A stretch of 64,000 nt of DNA from Clostridia bacterium (lineage in GTDB: Bacteria; Bacillota; Clostridia; Oscillospirales; Acutalibacteraceae), in contig JAGASD010000033.1 of assembly GCA_017621885.1 (NCBI GenBank), positions 27,314 through 91,313 on the forward strand, given 5' to 3'. Positions 18,101-26,057 of the stretch are shown piece after piece. The notes beneath the pieces are model-generated. The model was given only the letters and a program-made list of their open reading frames with translations. It was not told the origin of the DNA and did not search any database. Each line of letters starts with the position of its first letter. Position 1 is the first letter of the stretch. The position numbers were made by a program, and so were the translations under genes.

Positions 18101-20235
18101 TCTTCAAAAACATTGTATTTTTCAAATTTCTCCTGCAATTTAACAGCAAAACCTTGAAGCGACATACCATCGCGTACTTTTTCTTCATTTTCTTCTATAA
18201 TTTGGTACATGAGTCTTTTAATTAATGAAGATCGGTACGTAGACTCTAAATATGTTGCAAAAAATGCGGCCGTTTGTCTATTATCTGAAAAAGCTAAAAA
18301 TTGTTTTGTTAGATGCTCAATCGCCTCTTTTTTATTTATAAAAGCACCTAAAAAAGGATTTGTAGATATTTCTTCTGTTACATTATGAATTTCACTAGGC
18401 AATTCATTATAAAGTGCAGTTGCAATTACAGAAGTTGCAGCTTCCGCACCTAAAAAATATGGTCTTAAAATACTACGTTGACTGTTCTTACTGTGACAAC
18501 ATGGACAACTATGTAAAATTGCTCCAGCTTCCTTCACTTTCACTACAACATTAAAGTACTTAGCGTCATGACCACACTGCAATCCATTAACTGATGTCTT
18601 CCTTTTTATTGCACCACATTTAGCACAAAGCAAGTAAACATTATCATCCTCGTCATCTGTATCAAGATCACCACTCAACAAGAAAACCTCCGGATTATAG
18701 TCATCTGAATATTTTGACTTTTGGATTAAAACACCATCTTGCTCTTCACCAACAATATAAAGTGCACAGCAGTTATTGCAGAATGACACTTCAAAGACTT
18801 TTAGTTCTGTCTCTTCATCATATGGATCCTCTCTATATGTTTCCATACGGTTAATAAAAAGTTTATTTGATGGATTAAGTGTAACAAAAACCCCTTCCAT
18901 ACCACGAATAAACATATGATATTTAGCTTCAAAAAGTCTTTCATTGTTTCTCATTGCATTTGATGCAACAGCTATGAAATCCGTAAAATCATCAGCGGAC
19001 ATTGATAATTCCATTGCCACTTGATTCACGGTTTTTATTTGGCGATACAAGACTTTTCTCACATGATAATAGAACTGATCATGTAAAATCAGATCAAATA
19101 AAATTTCTTCCACATTCAGACTATTATCATATGTAATATTATATTTTTGAATAATATTTTTGATTGCATCATCCGACAGATTTTTTCGAATAGCTTCAGC
19201 GAGTTCTTTGTAAAGTTCAAATTCCAATTCAATAACTTCATGCTCTGGCTTAATCTCACGTGTGTAAGAACGCACTATTGAATTCTTGGTAAACTCAGCA
19301 GTACATAACGAATTGCCAAAATTTAAGATATCATCATCTGATTTTTCATCACCCAAAGTAGCACTAGTTAAGATGAATTTAATGTCATACCTATTGAGCA
19401 TTGCTTTTACACGCTTAATAAGTGAAGCAACTTCAATACCTTTAGCCCCTGTATAAGAATGAGCTTCGTCGAAAACAATATATTGCCATTTTGAAGCATT
19501 AGTTTGACTAAAAATAATATTATCACCAGGTCTAAGCAACATATATTCGAGCATCGCATAGTTGGTAATTAAAATATTAGGAGGAGTATTGCGCATTTGC
19601 TCTCTTGAAATTAATTCGTTTTCACAAAGTGGCGAAACATCAATATCCTCAATTTCTTCATATTGTTTTTTTGCTTCCTTATATGTTTCCTTTGTTTCGC
19701 CAGTGAAGCGACCAAATGTAATTTTCTTATCGCCATCCATTTCTGAAAGCAACTCTCTAAGACGACGAATTTGGTCGTTAACAAGGGCATTCATAGGATA
19801 AATTATTAGGGTGCGTACACCTGCATCTAAAGTTCCATTTTCTTTTTCTTTAAGAAGTTGGTTTATTACAGGAATCAAGAAAGATTCTGTTTTACCAGAA
19901 CCGGTACCGGTAGTAACGATTAAGTTTTCGCCAGCATTTGCTTTTCTTACTGCTTCTTCCTGATGAAGGTATAATTTTCTATCTGGATGAAAGTTTTTGA
20001 TTTTGAGAATTTCCTTTGAAACGATTCCTTCATCCGCCAATTCGTTTAAAGTTTTTCCTTTTTTGTAAGGGTCAGACATACTTATATAAGGACCATCAGC
20101 AATAGCCTTGTCCTTTTCCAATAACTCTTTTAATTGTTTATTATAAACTTCTTTATTGGTAGAAAATGTTGTTAGTAAATATCTTCTGTAAAAGTCCACT
20201 ATCCTTTTGGAACTTTCAGACGGTCTAAATAACAT
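15142..20235 (-). CDS. Large DEAH helicase with DUF1998 C-terminus (DruE-like)
   Basis: A 1697-residue protein. Helicase core: Walker A TTGTGSGKT (108-116), YPMNALVNDQ (motif Ia), DEAH (256-259) followed by SYTGAKGIEVA, SAT (291-293), and motif VI QRAGRAGR (998-1005). Several Cys pairs follow the pattern of zinc ribbons (CNNC, CAKC, CPCC, CSEC, CKEC, CETC). The end (about 1480-1535), with NTPGGAGYVRQL and CVCGEELADTACYSC, is DUF1998. YprA, DISARM DrmA/DrmB and Druantia DruE share these parts; size and single-chain fusion fit DruE best. It probably moves along or remodels foreign DNA. It lies 11 bases after the 961-residue gene and overlaps the NERD gene's ribosome site. Confidence 0.85.
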   Translation of the reverse strand: MLFRPSESSKRIVDFYRRYLLTTFSTNKEVYNKQLKELLEKDKAIADGPYISMSDPYKKGKTLNELADEGIVSKEILKIKNFHPDRKLYLHQEEAVRKANAGENLIVTTGTGSGKTESFLIPVINQLLKEKENGTLDAGVRTLIIYPMNALVNDQIRRLRELLSEMDGDKKITFGRFTGETKETYKEAKKQYEEIEDIDVSPLCENELISREQMRNTPPNILITNYAMLEYMLLRPGDNIIFSQTNASKWQYIVFDEAHSYTGAKGIEVASLIKRVKAMLNRYDIKFILTSATLGDEKSDDDILNFGNSLCTAEFTKNSIVRSYTREIKPEHEVIELEFELYKELAEAIRKNLSDDAIKNIIQKYNITYDNSLNVEEILFDLILHDQFYYHVRKVLYRQIKTVNQVAMELSMSADDFTDFIAVASNAMRNNERLFEAKYHMFIRGMEGVFVTLNPSNKLFINRMETYREDPYDEETELKVFEVSFCNNCCALYIVGEEQDGVLIQKSKYSDDYNPEVFLLSGDLDTDDEDDNVYLLCAKCGAIKRKTSVNGLQCGHDAKYFNVVVKVKEAGAILHSCPCCHSKNSQRSILRPYFLGAEAATSVIATALYNELPSEIHNVTEEISTNPFLGAFINKKEAIEHLTKQFLAFSDNRQTAAFFATYLESTYRSSLIKRLMYQIIEENEEKVRDGMSLQGFAVKLQEKFEKYNVFEDLSNEELQKKAWISLIKEMSNSKAKNSILRMGNVLFEVDLKIDVPYAGFSAEKITEIFKTLVRDLMSDAAIATDIAFTKADEEEFSVSGFALGYDRVAAGYSYIKGWCPEENKTNKRLKYLTKLLDGNETEARELLNAIWEYLVQQEYLVLVPLKTRHAYRLNCRKILVKHVKQLYRCSECKSVYPYNIKEICDKPGCCGNLIPFDENLSENIYHLIYTTLNPVPMSVHEHTAQLSSTTAYEYQKRFKDKKINVLSCSTTFEMGVDVGSLETVFMRNMPPSPANYAQRAGRAGRSLKSAAYAITFCPNSSHDLNYYRNPTAMIEGKIKPPFFNVSNDKIVLRHIFASAFSFFWKLHPDLYKDTIGEFMDNNGFDELYSYLKDVPSDLKEYLIHVVPSDLKSVFDVENFGWISLMFNDDADNRGLCNIVVDKYNDDLKDLEKVLKESIDEAANNKGKQNLLYYAAKIQKSINTIKDQRIIEFLSKNNLIPKYGFPVDTVELQSSTAGAGSSLRLSRDLFAAISEYAPDSEVVADGNLYTSRYIRRLSGYEWPTYNYSFCKECNTLTRKQYHEVKKCRQCGALLAGRAQQYIIPKFGFLLDNSGPQPVGLNKPERTYKGSVAYIGNEEQISFHKYTVGDVNVVIGNNKMDSLAVINESNFFVCETCGYGIVDDKITDRFIQHSHKNPNGHNCNNDRLRRFSLGHEFQTDVAILKFIDFNILKPDEAWTILYSMLEGLSRYLDIERNELSGCLHWFKDINHPNGNFGFVIFDNTPGGAGYVRQLKNPNVLSGMLKAGFKVVDTCVCGEELADTACYSCLLNYYNQKQHDILKRYYAIDFYRMFDLPLNEEWPTTRDENVYEIINPFQEDDESQKLQITFCNNGLNQTADSVEEIWTNLIDDCSQEEEGILKTILEKCPQNISKPWYGESIKVVETGEEIYTDLIWKEKKVILFLTENETSYETAKATEFTCYCLNKDFDVDEFISKIEV

Positions 20236-20246
20236 ACTCCCACTCC

Positions 20247-23132
20247 TTAGTGCTTCCTTATTTTATTAACATCAATATCAAAATAGGTATTTGTGCTATC
20301 TTCATCCAATTCAATGAACCTATTAATTTCTTTTGAATTTAATATTGGATCGTCAATATGAATTAAAGTGCAATCTTTTTTATCATAATATATTGAATAC
20401 CAATCTTCATCCTCATAAGAAAAGGCTTGCAGAGAAACAGTCAATTCGTTTTCAATTCTTGATGCGAAAACACGCACCTTTCCTAATCGTTTCTTAACAG
20501 GTCTACCGGCATAATCTTTTTCATAATTAACTTTACCATTCTTAGCAACGTATTCAATTTTATATCCTACCAGCATACCTGTGTATGTTTCGTCATCCTC
20601 TTTTTCAGTCAAACTAATATGATATTCAAAATTCAACGGAAAAGCCTTTTCTTCCACTGACAACGATTTTATAATTATTTCACATTTTTTCAGACTATCG
20701 AGATCAATGCAACCGACATGCGATAATGGTCGCAATGGTATTTTTGTTGTGTTAAAAGCAAACTTCCCATTTTCCTCTGTAAATGGATAAAAATTATAAT
20801 ATTCGTCTTTTGATAATTTAGGAAGTGTATTTATCCCGTTAACGATTGGCTTTTTACTAATCAAAACTTCACCATCTAATGATTGGATTTCAAGAAAAAC
20901 ATTAGAATTGCCCTTTATATCCACATCAATATACGGCACACCATTATCAACAAACACTTTGAAATATGGATTAATTATCGTGCGCCTATATATTACAGGT
21001 AAACTTAGTTTCCTTTTTGCGTTGTCTTCATATTCAAGATTAATATAATGATAAATAATTTTTGTATCACCCTGTATTTGACGAACAAATTCGGATATAT
21101 CTATCCTGAAAGTATCTGGCGATACTAAATCACCATCAAATTTAACTGTATCGTTTCTCCCATAGTATGCGCTTACAGTTTTTGCACCAGGGATTTTAAC
21201 ATATAAAGTTTCCTTTAGATCTGTGTACCAAATATATTCTACGCGCTGACTTTTCATAGAAACTGCAGAAAACCCGTATTTAAAAACTCTTACGGGCATA
21301 GAAATTTTATATTCACCATATAAATATAAAATCAGCTCGGCTTTTTCAGGAGAATCTTCTAACGGTATTGAATATGAAATCGATTTTTCAGATTCATTTT
21401 CTACATTCCATGTTTCATCTACCACATCAAATAGACAATCGCCTTTTGTTATCTTAAGTGTAGCGGTTTTATCATATGTGTATCGTGGTTTGTTAAATCT
21501 GCAATCAAATTTTTGCAAGAGTAAATATGTACATAAATTTTTGTTGCACTCACCAGGAACATCTAATAAAACATCGTACTGCTTGTCCTCTAATGGTAAA
21601 ATAGCGTTTAACGGAATGCTAACCGCCAACTTCCTTTTATCTTCCGGCCAATCATAGCATATTTTCTCTTTTATGTTTTCTACGTGATATTTTGTTTGGT
21701 TTACAACTAAAACACTACCATTTAACTTTCCTTTTTCAACAATAAAGGATATTGCTGGATGTTCTCTGGATATTGTGATATCTCTCCCTGATTCATCAGT
21801 AGCATAAAAATGCTCTACTTTTCTCTCGAAAACCGGTTCAAACGAGAACTCACCAATAATTGAAATCGGTTTGTTTCCAACATAAAAAATTGATTCTTCG
21901 TTAATACTTGCTGAAAAGTAATTCCAGCTTGCATACCCGTCATAGCTATCAAGTTCATCTTGATCGTTTTCCCAACTGGTAGCCACACCATGACGCACTA
22001 AAATATAATTGTACCCTATATCAAATCGATTTCTAAATTTCCAGTGACGGTCAAAAATTCTATAGTTTGATGAAGGTATTGAATAAATTTTATCAGAAAG
22101 CGTTTTAATAGTTATTTTTACTGCGTCAAAGATTGATGATACCGAAATACGTTCTTCTTCGGTAATATATAAGCCAAATGATTTGTATACATCAAGTTCT
22201 ATTTGTTCTTCATGACCATCAATTTCTACTATTGCCAAAGCACAACCATCACAATCTTCATCTCTGAATTTTTGTGGTGGTATAACTACATATGAAGATT
22301 CTTCATCAACATCAACACTAATGTATGGTTTGTGACTGAACTCTTTTCGTTTTCTTGTACCACGCTCACTATTTTGATTGCTCTTAGATTCTTGTTTTTT
22401 ACACCATTCAATTAAACCTACTTCATATCTATTTTTAGCAATTTGAGGAATATCATTATCGTAAAAATAGTTATCAATCAATCTTAAAATCGGTAAAAAT
22501 AATCTGCTTATTGTTCTCGAATCACATATCGCAAAAGTTGTTCGCGTAGACTTAAGAAGTTTATAAGATTTTGCCGCTTTATTAGAATTTCTTTCAACGA
22601 TACTATCATTTTTATTGTTTAATGTTGTTGCCATAAATAAAGATAAATCTTCGAAATCTTCCTCAATAGATTCAGAATTCAATTGGCGAAACAGGTTGTT
22701 TTCATAATATGCAAAGGCGAAATCATAAAAACCTTGCATATAAAAATTAGTAATGAATGCATGAGCTTTTATGTACTCAACATATTGAAAATCTCCATCA
22801 TCAATTCTAGGTATAAATAAATCATATTGCTTAATTGTTTTAAAAAATATTCTTCCTATGTAATTTGATTTTGATGAAGGTATACTATACCCCAACTCTT
22901 CTTCAAAACAAGGCCAAAATCTACCATCCTGATATCTTCTGATGGCTATTTGAACAAGAACTAACGAGAGTGTTAAATCTGCGTTTGGTATCGTTGGCAT
23001 ATACATGTTTCTTACCCTTGCCCTAACAAATTCAATCAACTCGTTATATTCCTTTTCGGATATCTCTATCTGCCCAAGGAGTTTTAAATTATTTTCTTTT
23101 AAAATCTCTGCTATTTGATTATTGTTTAACAT
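20247..23132 (-). CDS. Large partner protein of the DUF1998 helicase, function unknown
   Basis: A 961-residue protein, first gene of the helicase operon. No catalytic motif is recognised. Residues 1-190 are helical with an LVQIAIRRYQDGRFWPCFEEELG signature. The middle and C-terminal two thirds read as repeated beta-sandwich-like strands (many alternating hydrophobic runs, PVRVFKYGFSAVSM, IIYHYINLEY). There is no signal peptide or membrane segment. Position before a DruE-like helicase matches DruH of type III Druantia, and the size is close, but sequence identity to DruH cannot be judged here. AAAGGAG precedes the ATG; a TTGACA promoter lies about 130 bp upstream. Confidence 0.8.
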   Translation of the reverse strand: MLNNNQIAEILKENNLKLLGQIEISEKEYNELIEFVRARVRNMYMPTIPNADLTLSLVLVQIAIRRYQDGRFWPCFEEELGYSIPSSKSNYIGRIFFKTIKQYDLFIPRIDDGDFQYVEYIKAHAFITNFYMQGFYDFAFAYYENNLFRQLNSESIEEDFEDLSLFMATTLNNKNDSIVERNSNKAAKSYKLLKSTRTTFAICDSRTISRLFLPILRLIDNYFYDNDIPQIAKNRYEVGLIEWCKKQESKSNQNSERGTRKRKEFSHKPYISVDVDEESSYVVIPPQKFRDEDCDGCALAIVEIDGHEEQIELDVYKSFGLYITEEERISVSSIFDAVKITIKTLSDKIYSIPSSNYRIFDRHWKFRNRFDIGYNYILVRHGVATSWENDQDELDSYDGYASWNYFSASINEESIFYVGNKPISIIGEFSFEPVFERKVEHFYATDESGRDITISREHPAISFIVEKGKLNGSVLVVNQTKYHVENIKEKICYDWPEDKRKLAVSIPLNAILPLEDKQYDVLLDVPGECNKNLCTYLLLQKFDCRFNKPRYTYDKTATLKITKGDCLFDVVDETWNVENESEKSISYSIPLEDSPEKAELILYLYGEYKISMPVRVFKYGFSAVSMKSQRVEYIWYTDLKETLYVKIPGAKTVSAYYGRNDTVKFDGDLVSPDTFRIDISEFVRQIQGDTKIIYHYINLEYEDNAKRKLSLPVIYRRTIINPYFKVFVDNGVPYIDVDIKGNSNVFLEIQSLDGEVLISKKPIVNGINTLPKLSKDEYYNFYPFTEENGKFAFNTTKIPLRPLSHVGCIDLDSLKKCEIIIKSLSVEEKAFPLNFEYHISLTEKEDDETYTGMLVGYKIEYVAKNGKVNYEKDYAGRPVKKRLGKVRVFASRIENELTVSLQAFSYEDEDWYSIYYDKKDCTLIHIDDPILNSKEINRFIELDEDSTNTYFDIDVNKIRKH

Positions 23133-23258
23133 AATGCAGTTCTCCTTTGGGTTTAAAATATTGCTATCTAATCATAATTTATTTACGTACCTGCAAGATT
23201 TTTCGTTCATTTTCTTATCAATAAATCCTATACAAATAATTGAAACTACACATATTAT

Positions 23259-23288
23259 ATTTTACACCTAAATGTCGTAATCTGTCAA
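23259..23288 (-). promoter_or_regulatory. Sigma-A-type promoter of the helicase operon
   Basis: On the minus strand TTGACA, an 18-bp spacer, then TAAAAT, giving a leader of about 120 bases to the ATG at 23132. The 295-bp gap 23133-23427 otherwise contains only the terminator below. Confidence 0.6.
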
Positions 23289-23363
23289 TTTAAGTATTAC
23301 AATTACAAGTTGCTTCCGGAAACGGTATTATTAAACAATCTTTTTAAAAAATTTGTATACAAA

Positions 23364-23407
23364 ACGAAGAACATACCGAATATAAACAGGTTCTGTATGT
23401 TCTTCGT
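23364..23407 (-). terminator. Terminator ending the LRR operon
   Basis: A 13-bp perfect stem (ACGAAGAACATAC and complement) with an 18-nt loop, 20 bases after the pseudogene stop and before the helicase-operon promoter. It separates the two cargo operons. Confidence 0.7.
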
Positions 23408-23427
23408 ATAATTAGACTTTTTTCACT

Positions 23428-23727
23428 TATTCAGCAACAAAAACTCGTATTGCTATAGCAACAACAATTGCAGGAAGTATGTGTAACTCATACATAGCAG
23501 AATATATATTTCTTTCGCCAGAATATGTGCTTCTCTCTAAAAAACGTTTCCAAGCATCAACCGCACCATCATAGGGGGCAAGAACCTTTTCAATTGCTGC
23601 AGAGTCTATAGTGGTTTCAGTATAGTTGTTTATTTGAGCATCCTGAACGTAGCACCAACCATCATAAACATCTTTAGTTGCCTTTTCGTAAAGTTCCTTA
23701 AAAAGTTTTTTCTGGATAGTTACTCAT
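23428..23727 (-). pseudogene. Frameshifted paralogue of the 736-residue LRR protein's N-terminal domain
   Basis: The minus strand from ATG (23727) reads MSNYPEKTF and stops at once. Shifted by one base the frame stays open for about 95 codons to TAA at 23428. That stretch reads KKLFKELYEKA, then INNYTETT, WKRFLERSTY and AIVVAIAIRVFVAE. It lines up end to end with residues 6-95 of the next protein (EKLFYEIYEET, INNYHPCC, WKLFLENENL, AIAIAVAIKVFLCPE). So it is a second copy of that domain without the repeats, damaged near its start unless recoding or a sequencing error restores it. A terminator follows. Confidence 0.75.
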
Positions 23728-23764
23728 ATTAATTCATCTCGATAAAAAAATCACTTAATTAGTT

Positions 23765-25975
23765 TTAATATACAGACGTTAACTCACTCAATGAATACAC
23801 CTTCGTTCCGGTGCCTTTATACTTTTTATAAATATCCGTATCTTCTCCCGCATAAAGCTCTGCTGAACTTGTAATACCAATATTCGCAGGGATGTTAGGG
23901 TTGCCGCGAACAATTACTTTTCTGGTTGCCCAACCAACAATATTGCCACCGATTTTTGTAACCGATGAAGGAATATCCAATATTTTCAATCTGGTAAGAG
24001 CAAAGGCATAACCATCTATAATTTCTAAACCGTCCGGCAAACCTATTTTTTCCAGACCGCTATTTTGAAAACAGTATTTCTCAATTTTTTTAATATCTAC
24101 AGGAACAATAACATCGCGAATTTCAAGATGACCTTCAAATAACCGTTGACCAAGAGTAGATACACCCTTGCCGTCTATTTCAGCAGGAACATTTATAGTT
24201 TCATCTTCATACCCGAAATAATACGCTATCTTTAAAGTGCCATCTTTTAGTGGTTTGGTTTTCCAATAACTCTTTTCAACTGTATCTCCCTCAATTGAAT
24301 CCAATATCACTATTTTATTTCCGATATACGTTAAAAACTCTTTATATGCACGTGGTGAAAACATAATATTCTTGTTAGGTATAATTATTTTTTTCAATGG
24401 CTTCCAAAAAACTCCGCTCGCAATAGCTACAACTGGTTTTCCTTCCATAACAGCAGGGATTTCAATTACAGAATCATCACCTAAATAACTTGTAATTACT
24501 ATACCATCATTAACTAAATCAAGAGCGAATGTTTTCTTCCACTCTTTTATCGTTTTGTCATCAACATTTCCCGAGTTTTTCTTCTGTACATTAAGCTTAG
24601 CTATCTGCTTTTCAGAATAATTATCAGAAATATATCTTTCAAGAGCTGATTTTAACGTTAAACTTCCTTTATCAGTTGCTTTTTCAATATAAATACTTAT
24701 CTCTTCTGGTTTCGGTGTCTTAAAAAGAGATAAAAGGTTGACAAGAGCAATATCATTGTCAGCTTTAATGCAAACATCAATAATTTGACTTTTATATGTT
24801 TTAATCTTTTTCAAAGCGTTTTCATCATCTTTCACAATGTGGAAGTATTCACCCAACCATGAAACTAAAACATTCACATCAGCCCCCTCAGTGTAATCCG
24901 AGTGGATACATTCCCATATTTTTTCCAGAGGACTGCCTTTATAGGTTTTTATCCCCTCTTGCGGAATGACACGTGACAATGCAAAACAATGATAAAAGAT
25001 TTCACCGAACCTACCGCCAACTAATTTAGTGAGATTTGCATTTACCGCTATTGTTTTCAAGGTTTTACAATCTTTAAAAGCTGTTTTTCCAATTTCATTA
25101 AGTGAACGAGGAAGCGCTATAGATTCCAGTTTTGAACAACACTCAAATGCACTTTTACCTATCTTTGTAACTCCTTCAGGTAATTCAATGGACGATAATT
25201 CAATACAACCACAAAACAAATAATCATCCATAATATTCAAGGCTACCGGTATTTTAACAGAGTTTAATTCCTTACAAAGATAAAATGCACCCTTACCGAT
25301 TGTTTTCACGCTATCCGGTATATCAATTTTGGTAATTCCGCTACGAGAAAACGCATAATCACCTATCTTTTCAACCGAATCAGGTATGATTACCGAAGAA
25401 ATATTTCTGTATTCGAAAGCTCTCTCCCCTATTTCTTTAGCTGTATCGGGAATAACTACAACAGAATCATTGCCCCTGTACCCCTTAACAACACCATTTA
25501 CTACAACAACCTGAGTATCTTCCGCTATGTATTCCTTCCCTCTTCTCAAATACTCCTGATAACATTCAACCTGAGCTTTGGTATAGAATCCTGCGCCTTT
25601 TGGTGCAGATGGTGATATAGCCCACCAATACTCAACACAACGTTCGTCAAATCTTTCTACATAAAAAGAAAACGAAATCTCCACCTCGGGACACAGAAAA
25701 ACTTTAATTGCTACAGCTATTGCAATGGCGGTTAGTGCTTGTGTACCATCATCCATCAAGCAATTCAGGTTTTCATTTTCTAAAAACAATTTCCACTTTG
25801 CTGTAGCTTTGTATTTATTAAGCACATTTTCAACGCCATCTAAGACATTGCAACACGGATGATAATTATTAATTGAAGCACGCTCAACAAAGAGTCCGCT
25901 ATCTGCACCCGCGTGTTTTAATGTCTCTTCATATATTTCATAAAACAACTTTTCTTTTTCTGCAAAAACATTCAT
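23765..25975 (-). CDS. Cytosolic leucine-rich-repeat protein (BspA/LRR_5 type), 736 aa
   Basis: N-terminal domain (about 1-100), shared with the neighbouring pseudogene and ending in a hydrophobic stretch (ALTAIAIAVAIKVFLCPE). LRR_5 repeats of about 23 residues run from about 155 to 310, each like VEKIGDYAF then SGITKIDIPDSV. A helical section (about 360-475) with LVNLLSLF and LERYISDNYS follows, then a second LRR block (about 490-730). LRR_5 repeats are usual in secreted surface proteins, but there is no signal peptide, anchor or sorting motif here, so it should act inside the cell, probably in protein binding. No ATPase or nuclease motif is seen. AAGGGGG precedes the ATG. It lies between another LRR gene and its decayed paralogue. 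Confidence 0.8.
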   Translation of the reverse strand: MNVFAEKEKLFYEIYEETLKHAGADSGLFVERASINNYHPCCNVLDGVENVLNKYKATAKWKLFLENENLNCLMDDGTQALTAIAIAVAIKVFLCPEVEISFSFYVERFDERCVEYWWAISPSAPKGAGFYTKAQVECYQEYLRRGKEYIAEDTQVVVVNGVVKGYRGNDSVVVIPDTAKEIGERAFEYRNISSVIIPDSVEKIGDYAFSRSGITKIDIPDSVKTIGKGAFYLCKELNSVKIPVALNIMDDYLFCGCIELSSIELPEGVTKIGKSAFECCSKLESIALPRSLNEIGKTAFKDCKTLKTIAVNANLTKLVGGRFGEIFYHCFALSRVIPQEGIKTYKGSPLEKIWECIHSDYTEGADVNVLVSWLGEYFHIVKDDENALKKIKTYKSQIIDVCIKADNDIALVNLLSLFKTPKPEEISIYIEKATDKGSLTLKSALERYISDNYSEKQIAKLNVQKKNSGNVDDKTIKEWKKTFALDLVNDGIVITSYLGDDSVIEIPAVMEGKPVVAIASGVFWKPLKKIIIPNKNIMFSPRAYKEFLTYIGNKIVILDSIEGDTVEKSYWKTKPLKDGTLKIAYYFGYEDETINVPAEIDGKGVSTLGQRLFEGHLEIRDVIVPVDIKKIEKYCFQNSGLEKIGLPDGLEIIDGYAFALTRLKILDIPSSVTKIGGNIVGWATRKVIVRGNPNIPANIGITSSAELYAGEDTDIYKKYKGTGTKVYSLSELTSVY

Positions 25976-26057
25976 AAAAATCCCCCTTGTTTTCTATAGT
26001 GAAATTAGTTGAATTTATTTTCATCGTGGAGCGTAATCAATTGGTTTAAACCGATAT

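Noticed and set aside
13425-23132. DISARM system
   Set aside because: Helicase and DUF1998 are in one chain rather than separate DrmA and DrmB, and no DNA methyltransferase or phospholipase-D gene is present.
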